Positions 15,903 to 24,676 of a DNA stretch of 64,000 nt are shown here, one piece after another. The stretch is from positions 372,001-436,000 of the forward strand of contig NZ_VIVK01000003.1 in the NCBI RefSeq assembly GCF_007828865.1. The letters are read 5' to 3'. The notes beneath the pieces are model-generated. The model had not been told where the DNA came from, did not search any database, and was given only the letters and a program-made list of their open reading frames with translations. Both the position numbers and the translations under genes were made by a program. Each line of letters begins with the position of its first letter. Positions within the stretch are counted from its first letter, which is position 1. The stretch is from Kribbella amoyensis. GTDB taxonomy: Bacteria > Actinomycetota > Actinomycetes > Propionibacteriales > Kribbellaceae.

Positions 15903-16979
15903 TCAGACGTTGAAGCGGAACTCCACGACGTCGCCGTCGGACATGATGTAGTCCTTGCCCTCCATGCGGACCTTGCCGGCGGACTTGGCGGCGGTCATCG
16001 AGCCGGCTTCCATCAGGTCTTCGAAGGAGACGATCTCGGCCTTGATGAAGCCGCGCTGGAAGTCGGTGTGGATGACGCCGGCCGCTTCGGGGGCGGTGGC
16101 GCCGCGCTTGATGGTCCAGGCGCGGGATTCCTTCGGGCCGGCGGTGAGGTAGGTCTGCAGGCCGAGGGTGTCGAAGCCGACCCGGGCCAGGACGTCCAGG
16201 CCGGGTTCGTCGATGCCCATCTCGGCGAGCATCTCGCGGGCCTCGTCCTCGTCACCGAGCTCGACCAGTTCGGCCTCGAACTTGGCGTCCAGGAAGATCG
16301 CCTCGGCCGGGGCGACCAGGTCGCGCATCTTCGACTTCAGCTCCTCGTCGGCCAGTTCGTCGGCGTCGCAGTTGAAGACGAACAGGTACGGCTTGGCCGT
16401 CATCAGCATCAGCTCGCGGATCGCGTCGCGGTCCACCGAGGTGGCGATGATCGGCGTGCCGGCCTCGAGGTGCTTCTGCGCCTCCCGGACCGCCTCCAGG
16501 GTGACGGCGCTCTCCTTCTTCAGCCGGGCTTCCTTCTCCAGCCGCGGGATCGCCTTCTCGACGGTCTGCAGGTCGGCCAGGATCAGCTCGGTCTGGATCG
16601 TGGAGATGTCGTCGGCGGGCGACACCTTGCCGTCGACGTGGGTGACGTCGTCGTCGCGGAACACCCGGGTCACCTGGCAGATCGCGTCCGACTCGCGGAT
16701 GTGGCTGAGGAACTTGTTGCCCAGCCCCTCCCCCTCGGACGCACCGCGGACGATCCCGGCGATGTCGACGAACTGGACCGTGGCCGGGATCACCTTGGCC
16801 GAGGAGAACATCTCGGCCAGCTTGCCCAGCCGGTTGTCCGGGACGCCGACCACGCCGACGTTGGGCTCGATCGTCGCGAACGGGTAGTTCGCCGCGAGCA
16901 CGTTGTTCTTGGTCAGCGCGTTGAAGAGGGTCGACTTGCCCGCGTTCGGGAGCCCGACGATTCCGATGGTGAGTGCCAC
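15903..16979 (-). CDS. ychF: Redox-regulated ATPase YchF (Obg-related)
   Basis: The GTG at 16979 gives the canonical start VALTIGIVGLPNAGKSTLFN; 36 further residues of open frame upstream are not conserved. The 358 residues are family length (about 363). G1 is GLPNAGKST, G3 DIAGIVRGASEGEGLG, the NxxE that replaces NKxD is FNCDADEL, and the C-terminal TGS-like domain ends MSDGDVVEFRFNV. YchF binds ATP rather than GTP and interacts with the ribosome in stress responses. It is divergent from the DUF817 gene. Confidence 0.95.
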   Translation of the reverse strand: MALTIGIVGLPNAGKSTLFNALTKNNVLAANYPFATIEPNVGVVGVPDNRLGKLAEMFSSAKVIPATVQFVDIAGIVRGASEGEGLGNKFLSHIRESDAICQVTRVFRDDDVTHVDGKVSPADDISTIQTELILADLQTVEKAIPRLEKEARLKKESAVTLEAVREAQKHLEAGTPIIATSVDRDAIRELMLMTAKPYLFVFNCDADELADEELKSKMRDLVAPAEAIFLDAKFEAELVELGDEDEAREMLAEMGIDEPGLDVLARVGFDTLGLQTYLTAGPKESRAWTIKRGATAPEAAGVIHTDFQRGFIKAEIVSFEDLMEAGSMTAAKSAGKVRMEGKDYIMSDGDVVEFRFNV

Positions 16980-17063
16980 GGGCGTCAAGGTTACGCGCCC
17001 GGACCCGGTCAACCCCAATCCGCCGCCTCCGAACCCGGGTCCGCGATCCCGCGTCGTACGACT

Positions 17064-17963
17064 GTGACCCGTCGCCGACCCACCCATCCCGTTCCGTCAC
17101 GCGTCGTGTCCGGCTCCCTCCAACTGCTCCGCTTCGGGTGGCTCGAACTGGTCTCCTGCCTCTTCCCGATCGCGCTCTTCGCCGCGTTGGCCGTCTCGCA
17201 GTACGTCGACCTCCCCATCCCCCGGTACGACGCGCTGCTGCTGTACTGCGTCGCGCTCACCGCGTTGTTCCTGGTGGTCGGCCTGGAGACGTGGCGCGAG
17301 GTCGCCGTGATCCTCGCGTTCCACCTGGTCGGTCTCGGGCTCGAACTGTTCAAGGTCCAGGTCGGGTCCTGGCAGTACCCGGGCGACGCCTGGACGAAGG
17401 TGGGAGGCGTCCCGCTGTTCGCCGGGTTCATGTACGCCGCGGTCGGCAGCTATCTCTGTCAGGCGTGGCGGCGGTTCGACCTGCGGGTGAGCGGCTACCG
17501 GCCGGTGCCGACCACGGTGCTCGCGCTGGCGATCTACGCGAACTTCTTCACCCACCACTGGACCATGGACCTGCGGGTACCGATCGCGGCCGGCCTGCTG
17601 ATCGCGTTACGGCGGACCTGGGTCTTCTACACGGTCGGCACCCGCCGGTACCGGATGCCGCTGGCGGTCGCGTTCGTCCTGATCGGGTTCTTCCTGTGGA
17701 TCGCGGAGAACGCCGGCACGTTCCTGGACGCGTGGAACTACCCCGACCAGGTGAACGTGTGGCGGCTCGTCCATCCGGCGAAGTTCGGCGCGTGGGCGTT
17801 GCTGGTCAGCATGAGCTTCGTCCTGGTCGCGAGCGTGAAGTCGCTGGAGGGCCGGCTGTACCACCGGGGTACCGCGGCGACCGTCGCGACGCCGGCGGCG
17901 ACTGACCCGTCAACGACCGAGATCTCACTGCAACACGAGGATGCCAACCGGCCTCCGGGGTGA
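17064..17963 (+). CDS. DUF817 integral membrane protein
   Basis: Starting with GTG at 17064 the product has 299 residues; GTG 17106 is equally possible and gives a start closer to family members. Eight or so hydrophobic segments are seen. The family pattern is clear: LLRFGWLELVSCLFPIALF, FKVQVGSWQYP, GVPLFAGFMYAAVGSYL, ANFFTHHW and FLWIAENAGTFLDAWNYP. The conserved histidines and aromatic residues in the loops suggest a ligand- or metal-binding membrane protein, but no function is known. The tail is Thr/Ala-rich and cytosolic. No ribosome binding site is obvious. Confidence 0.8.
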   Translation: MTRRRPTHPVPSRVVSGSLQLLRFGWLELVSCLFPIALFAALAVSQYVDLPIPRYDALLLYCVALTALFLVVGLETWREVAVILAFHLVGLGLELFKVQVGSWQYPGDAWTKVGGVPLFAGFMYAAVGSYLCQAWRRFDLRVSGYRPVPTTVLALAIYANFFTHHWTMDLRVPIAAGLLIALRRTWVFYTVGTRRYRMPLAVAFVLIGFFLWIAENAGTFLDAWNYPDQVNVWRLVHPAKFGAWALLVSMSFVLVASVKSLEGRLYHRGTAATVATPAATDPSTTEISLQHEDANRPPG

Positions 17964-18030
17964 GGCGTCTTCCAGAACGTGGCTCCTGAGGGGGAGCACT
18001 GGGGAATCCGCCTGATCGGAGGGGAGAGCC

Positions 18031-18810
18031 ATGTCCCGCAAGCTCGCAACCGTCATCGGTACCGTGGTGGCCGCCGCGCTCGTGGTCGGCGGACTGGCCA
18101 CGGTCGCGCTGAACCACACCCGCCCACCGCGCCCGGCCGTCGCCTCACAGAGCACCCCGGCCGCACCACCGACGACGGCCGCATCCTCCACGCCGACGAC
18201 CACGCCCACTCGAACGCCGTCCGGGAAACCCGAACAACCGGTCGCCGATCCCACCGCATCGCTTGCTGCAGGCAACAAGAAGGTGCTGTTCCTGAGCTTC
18301 GACGACGGCCCGGACCCGGTCTGGACGCCGCGCATCCTGCAGATCCTCCGCAAGCACGGCGCACACGCTACGTTCTTCCAGCTCGGCAGGATGCAGGCCG
18401 AGCACCCGGGACTGCGCGAGCAGATCCTTGCCGATGGCCACACCATCGGCAGTCACTCGATCAGCCACGCCCAGCTCACCGCGCTGCCGGCCGCGAAACG
18501 CCGGCACGAGATCTTCGACGGACCGCGGTCCAAGTGCTTCCGCCCGCCGTACGGCGCCTCGAACCCGAAGGTCCGCGCCGACATCGCGGCGGCCGGGATG
18601 AGCCAGGTGCTCTGGGACGTCGACCCACGCGACTGGAAGCGGCCGGGCGTGACGGCCATCGTCGACAACATCCTCCACCACGCCCATCGCCGCAACATCA
18701 TCCTGCTGCACGACGGCGGCGGCGACCGGACCCAGACCGCCGCCGCCCTCGACAAGGTCCTCCCCCTCCTCAAGGCCCAGGGCTACACCTTCCCGGCCAT
18801 GACCTGCTGA
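18031..18810 (+). CDS. Secreted/anchored polysaccharide deacetylase (NodB)
   Basis: A 259-residue protein with a signal anchor (residues about 5-28), a Pro/Thr linker and a complete NodB domain. Motif 1 is FLSFDDGPD with both aspartates, motif 2 GSHSISH has the metal-binding histidines, motif 3 is RPPYG, motif 4 DVDPRDW, and motif 5 IILLHDGGG with the catalytic histidine. It should remove acetyl groups from peptidoglycan or chitin-like oligomers outside the cell. GGGGAGAG precedes the ATG. Unlike the lipoprotein at 3.9 kb, all catalytic motifs are intact. Confidence 0.92.
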   Translation: MSRKLATVIGTVVAAALVVGGLATVALNHTRPPRPAVASQSTPAAPPTTAASSTPTTTPTRTPSGKPEQPVADPTASLAAGNKKVLFLSFDDGPDPVWTPRILQILRKHGAHATFFQLGRMQAEHPGLREQILADGHTIGSHSISHAQLTALPAAKRRHEIFDGPRSKCFRPPYGASNPKVRADIAAAGMSQVLWDVDPRDWKRPGVTAIVDNILHHAHRRNIILLHDGGGDRTQTAAALDKVLPLLKAQGYTFPAMTC

Positions 18811-18838
18811 CTTCCGGCAAGGCCCGTAACCTTGGACC

Positions 18839-19324
18839 ATGAGCCTCGCCGTGGACCTGGTGAAGGAGGCCGGGCCCTACGTGCTCGGCCTGGCCGGCAT
18901 GTACTGGACGTACCGCTCCGGCGCTCTCCAAGGCCGGGAGGCGCGGCACCATGCCCGCGTCGAGAAGCTGTACCTGACGATGCTCGACACGTTGATGGAG
19001 CGGCAACGGGAGGTCTTCGAAGGGACCACGGGCGACCGGCGCAAGCCGCTCGAACTGACGTCGCAGGTCCGGCTGTTCGCCTCGACGGCGGTCTGGACCG
19101 AGTGGGTCGCCTCGTTGCGGCGGGTCGGCGAGGCCGAGGTCGAGTGGTACGCGGCCGTCGAGCGTCGGGAACCGGGCGCCAACCGCCCGCTGGCGCACGC
19201 GCACGAGGTGTCGTTCGAGCTGCTGACGGCGGCGATGGTGGCCGACCTCGAGATCCCGAACCGGCGCTCCCGGACGACCCGGCTGCGGCTGCGCCGGATG
19301 CGGCGCGAACTCCTGGTCGAGTGA
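18839..19324 (+). CDS. Hypothetical protein, 161 aa
   Basis: I do not recognise the family. An N-terminal hydrophobic segment (AGPYVLGLAGMYWTY) is followed by a helical, Arg/Glu-rich cytosolic body (RHHARVEKLYLTMLDTLMER, LRLRRMRRELLVE). A -10-like TAACCT at 18827-18832, 6 nt before the ATG, suggests a leaderless transcript. It lies 45 nt before rmuC on the same strand but is probably transcribed separately. A small membrane-tethered adaptor is one possibility. Confidence 0.6.
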   Translation: MSLAVDLVKEAGPYVLGLAGMYWTYRSGALQGREARHHARVEKLYLTMLDTLMERQREVFEGTTGDRRKPLELTSQVRLFASTAVWTEWVASLRRVGEAEVEWYAAVERREPGANRPLAHAHEVSFELLTAAMVADLEIPNRRSRTTRLRLRRMRRELLVE

Positions 19325-19369
19325 GTCGGTCGGCGGAAACTGTCGGTCGGGTGTGTCACTGTCTGTGGC

Positions 19370-20599
19370 ATGACCGGTACGACGGTGTTGCTGTTGTTGG
19401 TTTTCCTCCTTGTCGGGGTGGGGCTCGGCGTGGTGTTCGGCATGCTCTGGGTCCGAGGGCGGGACGGCGCCACTCTGGCCCGGGTGACCGCTGAGCGGGA
19501 CGCCGCCGAGGACCGGGTGGTGGAGCTGACGCAGGAGCGGCAGTCGGTCGGTCAGCAGATGTCCGGCCAGGCCGTCGTGAAGGACGCGCTGGATCGCCTG
19601 CACGCCCAGCTCACCCAGCTGGAGAAGGGCCGCGCCGCCTGGCAGTCCCAGTTGCATCAGCAGGTCAACGAGGTGCGGATGAGCGGCGAGGCACTCCGCC
19701 GGGAGACCGCGTCGCTCTCGACCGCGCTGCGCAAACCGCAGGTCCGGGGCCGTTGGGGCGAGCTGCACCTGCGCCGGACGGTCGAGCTGGCCGGGATGGT
19801 CGCGCACTGCGACTTCACCGAGCAGACGTCGACCGTCACCGACGACGGCCTGCTCCGCCCCGACCTGGTGGTCCGGCTGGCCGAGGGCAAGAACCTGGTG
19901 GTCGACTCGAAGGTCCCGCTGGCCGCGTTCCTGGAGGCGGCCGAGACCGACGACGCCGACTTCCGCGAGGACCGGCTGCGCGCCCACGCCCGGCACCTGC
20001 GGACCCACGTCGACCAGCTGTCCGGCAAGGCGTACTGGTCCCGGCTGCCGTCGACGCCCGAGTTCGTCATCCTGTTCGTCCCGGGCGAATCGTTCCTGTC
20101 CGCCGCCCTCGACATCGAGCCGGGCCTGCTCGAGTACGCCGCGGAGCGCCGCGTCATCCTGGCCACGCCGACGACCCTGATCGCCACCCTGCGCGCCGCC
20201 GCGTACGCGTGGAACCAGTCCGCCCTGACCGAATCGGCGCAGCAGGTGTTCGACCTCGGCCGCGAACTGTACGAGCGGCTCGGCACGATGGGCGACCACC
20301 TCGGCCGGGTCGGCCGCTCGCTCACCTCGGCCGTCGACGCGTACAACCGGACCGTCGGCTCGTTCGAGAACCGCGTCTTCATCACCGCCCGGAAGCTCCG
20401 CGAGCTGCACGTCACCGAGGCCGAGCTGGAGGCGATGGAGAGCATCGAGGCCTCGGTCCGCCCGCTCACCGCACCCGAGCTGCTCGCGCTCGACGAGGCC
20501 GACAACCCGACCCGCCGGTGGATCCCGACCCAGCCGGTCGACCGGACCCAGCGCGACACCCCACCACCCCTGCCCGGCTTCGACTCCCAGACCGGCTGA
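19370..20599 (+). CDS. rmuC: DNA recombination protein RmuC
   Basis: A 409-residue RmuC: an N-terminal membrane segment (TTVLLLLVFLLVGVGLGVVF), a long coiled coil with QERQSVGQQMSGQAVVKDAL, then the nuclease-like RmuC domain with VRGRWGELHLRRTVELAGM, NLVVDSKVPLAAFLEAAE, EFVILFVPGESFLSAAL and LATPTTLIATLRAAAYAW. RmuC limits DNA rearrangements at inverted repeats. Length and motif order match the family. It is followed by a convergent APH-type kinase gene. Confidence 0.93.
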   Translation: MTGTTVLLLLVFLLVGVGLGVVFGMLWVRGRDGATLARVTAERDAAEDRVVELTQERQSVGQQMSGQAVVKDALDRLHAQLTQLEKGRAAWQSQLHQQVNEVRMSGEALRRETASLSTALRKPQVRGRWGELHLRRTVELAGMVAHCDFTEQTSTVTDDGLLRPDLVVRLAEGKNLVVDSKVPLAAFLEAAETDDADFREDRLRAHARHLRTHVDQLSGKAYWSRLPSTPEFVILFVPGESFLSAALDIEPGLLEYAAERRVILATPTTLIATLRAAAYAWNQSALTESAQQVFDLGRELYERLGTMGDHLGRVGRSLTSAVDAYNRTVGSFENRVFITARKLRELHVTEAELEAMESIEASVRPLTAPELLALDEADNPTRRWIPTQPVDRTQRDTPPPLPGFDSQTG

Positions 20600-20647
20600 C
20601 GACCACGCGGTCGACTACGCCGACGACCCGGCTGACGAACCGGTCGA

Positions 20648-21622
20648 TCACCCAGCGAGCAACCGCCGGCTCAGCTCCCGCAGCTCAGCCGCGTACCCGG
20701 GCAGCGCCACCAGCTCCTCGGCGATCCGCTCGTCCCGTCGTTCGACCTGAGCCTTCCACCCGGTCATGGGTTCGCCGGCGACGTCGGCCTTGAGCAGTTC
20801 GGTGAGATTCGCGAGCCGACCGCCGATCACCCGGTCGAACAACTCCGTACTCCGCCCGCGTGCCGATATCCCGTACGCCCGCAGCGCCGCGCGCAGCCGT
20901 ACCTCGTCCCCTCCGATCACCTTGAACAACGTGTCTCCCGCCTCGTGCAGCGCGGACTCCGGACCGGCCGCCTCCCAGTCGATCAGGATCGGCCCGTCCG
21001 GATCGCAGAGCACGTTCGAGGGTACGAAGTCGCCATGCGTGATCACCCGGTCCGGAGCATGCTCGTACGCCTCGGCCAGCTCATCGGTCAGCCGCCGCAC
21101 CTCGTCGATCACCCGGGCCGCGACCTCGATCCAGGACCGCCCGTGGCCGGCGCCGAAGCGGATCCAGTCCGTCCAGGTCTCCCGGTCGTACAGCCCGTAG
21201 TACCTCGGCCGCACCTCATCCGCAGGTGCGCGCTCGAGCTCGTGCAACGTGGCCAGCGTCGCCACCACCCAGGCGTCGTCCGAGGCGTCGAGCTCGCGGG
21301 TCCGCTCGATCCACTCGAAGACCCGATAGCAGCCGCGCCCGTCGATCCGCGCCCCGTTGCCAAAGGCAACCGAAGGCTCCGGCCGCACCAACCGCGGCTG
21401 CCGTACTCCGGCCTCGGCAGCCCGGTCCGCGTACGCCATCCGGTCGACCAACTGCCCGGCCCAGAAGGGATCCTCGTCCGGCCAGATCTCCTTGACCAAG
21501 TATGCCCGCTCCCCCACGTCGAGCCGCCAGGTCCGGCTCACCGTGTGCTGGACGAGTTCGAGTGGGCCCGACGGCTCCGGCAGACCGAAGACCGCGCAGA
21601 CCTTCGCCGCATCGACGTCCAC
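20648..21622 (-). CDS. Aminoglycoside phosphotransferase (APH)-fold kinase
   Basis: The GTG at 21622 has GGAG 8 nt upstream and gives 324 residues; the frame is open to 22069 only as a shadow of the leader of the glucanase gene. The kinase-like fold is shown by YLVKEIWP (ATP lysine), VITHGDFVPSNVL (catalytic HGD...N) and ILIDWEAAG (metal DxD-like site). These proteins phosphorylate hydroxyl groups of small molecules such as aminoglycosides, choline or homoserine. The substrate is unknown and resistance should not be assumed. Confidence 0.85.
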   Translation of the reverse strand: MDVDAAKVCAVFGLPEPSGPLELVQHTVSRTWRLDVGERAYLVKEIWPDEDPFWAGQLVDRMAYADRAAEAGVRQPRLVRPEPSVAFGNGARIDGRGCYRVFEWIERTRELDASDDAWVVATLATLHELERAPADEVRPRYYGLYDRETWTDWIRFGAGHGRSWIEVAARVIDEVRRLTDELAEAYEHAPDRVITHGDFVPSNVLCDPDGPILIDWEAAGPESALHEAGDTLFKVIGGDEVRLRAALRAYGISARGRSTELFDRVIGGRLANLTELLKADVAGEPMTGWKAQVERRDERIAEELVALPGYAAELRELSRRLLAG

Positions 21623-21713
21623 TCCGCCATCTCCTCGCCCTCGCCGGTCCGGCCAACCAGGCACGGTACCCGGCGCGCCGGGCCGCCGTCGGAAATCCGA
21701 CACGGCGTCGCCC

Positions 21714-21755
21714 TTGACATCGCCGGACGCGGCCGAAACGATGAGAGCGCTCTCA
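21714..21755 (+). promoter_or_regulatory. Promoter with LacI-type operator for the GH64 glucanase
   Basis: A consensus -35 TTGACA (21714-21719) is followed after 17 bp by AACGAT and then by the perfect 14-bp palindrome TGAGAGCGCTCTCA (21742-21755) over the expected transcription start. The palindrome differs by one base per half from the TGGGAGCGCTCCCA box of actinobacterial LacI-family sugar repressors such as CebR. A leader of roughly 165 nt follows. Confidence 0.75.
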
Positions 21756-21914
21756 CATTCGGCCGGTGATCTCCACCGTCCCTCGCCGGCCGACTCGTGG
21801 GCACCGCCCTGCCAACGACCGGCCGGGGTCGCGCTCTGGTGACGCGCGGCCGCCGGCCCAGGTCGTCCCCGGTGCTCCGCCTTCTCTCGACGGGACAAAC
21901 CTGAGGAGGAGCAA

Positions 21915-23105
21915 GTGCGCATCCGATCGAAACTCTGCGCGGTTCTCGCCGCGGCCGCGACGGTCGCGGCCGGGCTGACCACGCTGGTGGCCGCCCCGGC
22001 CGACGCCGTTCCGGCGACCATTCCGCTGAAGATCTCGAACAACTCGGGCCGCGCCGGCCCGGCGTACATCTACAACCTCGGCACCAACCTGGCCACCGGC
22101 CAGCAGGGCTGGGCCGATGCCGACGGCAACTTCCATGCCTGGCCCGCGGGCGGCAACCCGCCCACCCCGGCGCCGGACGCGTCGATCGCCGGACCGGCCG
22201 ACGGCCAGTCGATCACGGTCCGGATGCCGAAGTTCTCCGGCCGGGTCTACTTCTCCTACGGCCAGAAGCTGGTGTTCAAGCTGACCACCGGTGGTCTGGT
22301 CCAGCCCGCGGTGCAGAACCAGGACGACCCGAACCGGAACATCCTGTTCAACTGGACCGAGTACACGCTGAACGACTCCGGCCTGTGGATCAACAGCACC
22401 CAGGTCGACATGTTCTCCGCCCCGTACGCCGTCGGCGTGCAACTCGCGGACGGCTCGACCAAGACCACCGGCCACCTGAAGTCCGGCGGTTACAAGGGAT
22501 TCTTCGACGCGCTCCGCGGCCACTCCGGCGGCTGGTCGAACCTGATCCAGACCGCGTCCGACGGCACGGTCCTGCGTGCTCTCGCCCCGACGTACGGCGT
22601 CGAGGTCGGCGCGTTGCCCGCGTCCGCGATGGACGACTACGTCAACCGGGTGTGGTCGAAGTACAGCTCGGAGACGCTCACCGTGACGCCGTTCGGGGAC
22701 CAGCCGAACACCAAGTACTACGGCAAGGTGTCCGGGAACGTCATGAACTTCACCGACGGCGGCGGCACCGTGGTCACGTCGTTCCAGAAGCCCGACTCGG
22801 CCAGCATCTTCGGCTGTGCGAAGTTGCTCGACGCACCGAACGACCTGGTCCGCGGACCGATCTCGCGGACGCTGTGCGCCGGCTACAACCGGTCCACCCT
22901 GCTGACCAACAGCAACCAGCCCGACCCGAACGCGAACGGCTTCTACTCCGACGCCGTCACCAACCACTACGCCCGGCTGATCCACGACCGGATGGCCGAC
23001 GGCAAGGCGTACGCGTTCGCCTTCGACGACGTCGGCAACCACGAGTCGCTCGTCCACGACGGTGACCCGCGGCAGGCGTCCATCACCCTCGACCCCTTCA
23101 ACTGA
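21915..23105 (+). CDS. Secreted GH64 endo-beta-1,3-glucanase
   Basis: A 396-residue exported enzyme: Sec signal peptide with cleavage around APADAVPA, then a glycoside hydrolase family 64 domain of full length. The catalytic pair of this family is recognisable in FNWTEYTLNDSGLWINSTQVDMF (Glu in NWTEYT, Asp in QVDMF, read in pieces), and HDGDPRQASITLDPFN is the usual C-terminus. GH64 enzymes release laminaripentaose from beta-1,3-glucan of fungal or plant walls. GTG start with GAGGAGG 6 nt before it. Repression by a LacI-type regulator is likely from the upstream palindrome. No carbohydrate-binding module is attached. Confidence 0.92.
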   Translation: MRIRSKLCAVLAAAATVAAGLTTLVAAPADAVPATIPLKISNNSGRAGPAYIYNLGTNLATGQQGWADADGNFHAWPAGGNPPTPAPDASIAGPADGQSITVRMPKFSGRVYFSYGQKLVFKLTTGGLVQPAVQNQDDPNRNILFNWTEYTLNDSGLWINSTQVDMFSAPYAVGVQLADGSTKTTGHLKSGGYKGFFDALRGHSGGWSNLIQTASDGTVLRALAPTYGVEVGALPASAMDDYVNRVWSKYSSETLTVTPFGDQPNTKYYGKVSGNVMNFTDGGGTVVTSFQKPDSASIFGCAKLLDAPNDLVRGPISRTLCAGYNRSTLLTNSNQPDPNANGFYSDAVTNHYARLIHDRMADGKAYAFAFDDVGNHESLVHDGDPRQASITLDPFN

Positions 23106-23128
23106 CCGACCACCCCGGAATCCGCCCG

Positions 23129-23166
23129 CCCGGTTCCGCGCGCACCGCCCCGCGCGCGGGACCGGG
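23129..23166. terminator. Terminator of the glucanase gene
   Basis: A strong GC hairpin: arms CCCGGT-T-CCGCGCGC and GCGCGCGG-G-ACCGGG, with an internal T/G mismatch and an 8-nt loop, begins 24 nt past the stop codon. Confidence 0.7.
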
Positions 23167-23223
23167 TCCGGTCTGTCCTGGTCGGTCAGCGCGGAGGTCT
23201 ACCGACCGGATGCTGCCAGCCTC

Positions 23224-23252
23224 TTGACGGGAGCAACCGTCAGTGGCAACTT
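23224..23252 (+). promoter_or_regulatory. Promoter of the second ArsR-SRPBCC pair
   Basis: TTGACG (23224-23229) and CAACTT (23247-23252) are 17 bp apart and place transcription start at or next to the GTG at 23260, so the mRNA is probably leaderless. A small dyad GACGG-N6-CCGTC (23226-23241) inside the promoter is a candidate operator. Confidence 0.5.
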
Positions 23253-23259
23253 ACCGTTC

Positions 23260-23586
23260 GTGGGGACTTACCAAGCAGGCACCGTACTCGACGCGCTCGG
23301 GGATCCGACCCGGCGGGCGATCCTGGACACGCTGCGCCGGCACGGACCGAGTTCGGTGACCGGGCTGGCCGGGCGGGTCCCGGTCAGCCGGCCGGCCATC
23401 TCGCAGCATCTCAAGGTGCTCGGCGGGGCCGGGCTGGTCGAGTACGAACCGCGGGGCACCCGCAACATCTACCGCGTCGACCGCACCGGGCTCGCCTCGC
23501 TGCGGGGCTGGCTGGACTCCTTCTGGGACGAGGCGCTCGACGCGTTCGCCGACCACGTCCGGCAGACCGAAGGGAAAGGGCGATGA
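23260..23586 (+). CDS. ArsR-family transcriptional regulator
   Basis: Start taken at GTG 23260, which gives the usual opening GTYQAGTVLDALGDPTRRAIL; the longer frame to 23062 is not conserved. The 108-residue winged helix has VSRPAISQHLKVLGGAGLVE as recognition helix and GTRNIYRVDRTGLASLRGW as wing and tail. It lacks metal-binding cysteines. It shares its last 4 nt with the SRPBCC gene that follows, a common regulator-effector pair. Confidence 0.88.
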   Translation: MGTYQAGTVLDALGDPTRRAILDTLRRHGPSSVTGLAGRVPVSRPAISQHLKVLGGAGLVEYEPRGTRNIYRVDRTGLASLRGWLDSFWDEALDAFADHVRQTEGKGR

Positions 23587-24047
23587 GCATCGAGCAGGAA
23601 CTGGCGCCGCTGGTGAAAACGGTCGTGGTGCCGACGACACCGGAGCGGGCGTTCGAGCTGTTCACGGCCGAGCTGGGCCGCTGGTGGCCGCTCGCGTCCC
23701 ACTCGATCGCGGCCGAGCAGGCCACCGACGTCCGGTTCGAAGGCACGGTCGGCGGCCAGATCGTGGAGTACACCGCGGACGGGCCGGTCGGCACCTGGGG
23801 CACCGTGTCCACCTGGAACCCACCGACCTCGGTGAACTTCAGCTGGCACCCCGGGACCGACCCCACGCAGGCCGGCCAGGTCACGGTCCGGTTCACGCCG
23901 ACCGGCGACGGCACCGAGGTCGAGTTGACCCACACCGGCTGGGAACTCCGCCCGGACGGCGCCCGGATGCGGCAGAACTACGACTCCGGCTGGCCTGTCG
24001 TCCTCACCGCGTACGCGAACCACCCGCGGCTCAGTACCCCAGAGTGA
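23583..24047 (+). CDS. SRPBCC domain protein
   Basis: A 154-residue AHSA1-like START fold, with VKTVVVPTTPERAFELFTAELGRWW at the front, GGQIVEYTADGP in the middle strands and a C-terminal helix with NYDSGWPVVLTAYA. Translationally coupled (ATGA) to the ArsR gene, like the pair at 7.1-7.9 kb, though the proteins differ. The ligand is unknown. The 3' end overlaps the convergent oxidoreductase gene by 17 nt. Confidence 0.82.
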   Translation: MSIEQELAPLVKTVVVPTTPERAFELFTAELGRWWPLASHSIAAEQATDVRFEGTVGGQIVEYTADGPVGTWGTVSTWNPPTSVNFSWHPGTDPTQAGQVTVRFTPTGDGTEVELTHTGWELRPDGARMRQNYDSGWPVVLTAYANHPRLSTPE

Positions 24048-24645
24048 AGCGCTGCCGGCGGTGGGCGGGCTGCTCGATCTCGTCGAGCAGGGCGACCGCG
24101 TAGTCCTCGGCGGAGATGGTCTCGCCGATCGGCTCGTCCAGGCCGAGGCGGAACTTCCCGGTCCGCTCGCCCGGCTGGATCACGTACGCGGGTGACAGCA
24201 TCGTCCAGTCCACGTCCTCGCCGGTCGCGCGCAGCTTCTCCAGGCCGGTCGCGACGGTGAGCGACTCGGTCCGGTACTCCGCGGGGAAACCGGGCGAGTC
24301 GACGACCCGCTGCCCGTCGATCACCAGGTTGCCGGTGCCGCCGACGAAGTACAGCCGGGTCCCGGTCTCGCGGGCGACGGCGATCAGTACGTCGACGGCG
24401 TCGAGGTAGTCCTGCGGGTCGCCGCCGGTCCGGCTCGGGCCGGTGGCGACCACCGCGACCTCGGCCTGGCTGAGGAGTTCCTTCGCCGACTCCCGGTCGC
24501 CCGCGTCACTGCGAACCGCCTGGACACCGGCCGGCAGGTCGCCGCCGGAGCGGGTGACGCCGGTGACCTGGTGGGCCCGGTTCGCTGCCTCGGCCGCTAC
24601 CCGGCTGCCGACCATGCCGGTGGCTCCGTACACCGCGATCTTCAT
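24031..24645 (-). CDS. NAD(P)-binding oxidoreductase (atypical SDR, NmrA/YwnB-like)
   Basis: A 204-residue Rossmann protein: IAVYGATGMVGSRVAAEAANR is the N-terminal NAD(P) site and VAVVATGPSRTGG follows the fourth strand. The catalytic tetrad of classical SDRs is replaced by the pattern of the small atypical SDRs (LYFVGGTGNL). Such proteins reduce quinones or flavin-like substrates or act as redox sensors. It is divergent from an HxlR regulator, with which it shares a palindromic operator; HxlR-reductase pairs usually respond to quinones or aldehydes. Confidence 0.83.
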   Translation of the reverse strand: MKIAVYGATGMVGSRVAAEAANRAHQVTGVTRSGGDLPAGVQAVRSDAGDRESAKELLSQAEVAVVATGPSRTGGDPQDYLDAVDVLIAVARETGTRLYFVGGTGNLVIDGQRVVDSPGFPAEYRTESLTVATGLEKLRATGEDVDWTMLSPAYVIQPGERTGKFRLGLDEPIGETISAEDYAVALLDEIEQPAHRRQRFTLGY

Positions 24646-24676
24646 TGTGTTCCTTCCATGGGGAGAGCGTGCCGTG

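Noticed and set aside
20648..21622. Calling the APH-fold kinase an aminoglycoside resistance gene.
   Set aside because: The fold is shared by kinases of many metabolites and no resistance-type residues or context are present.
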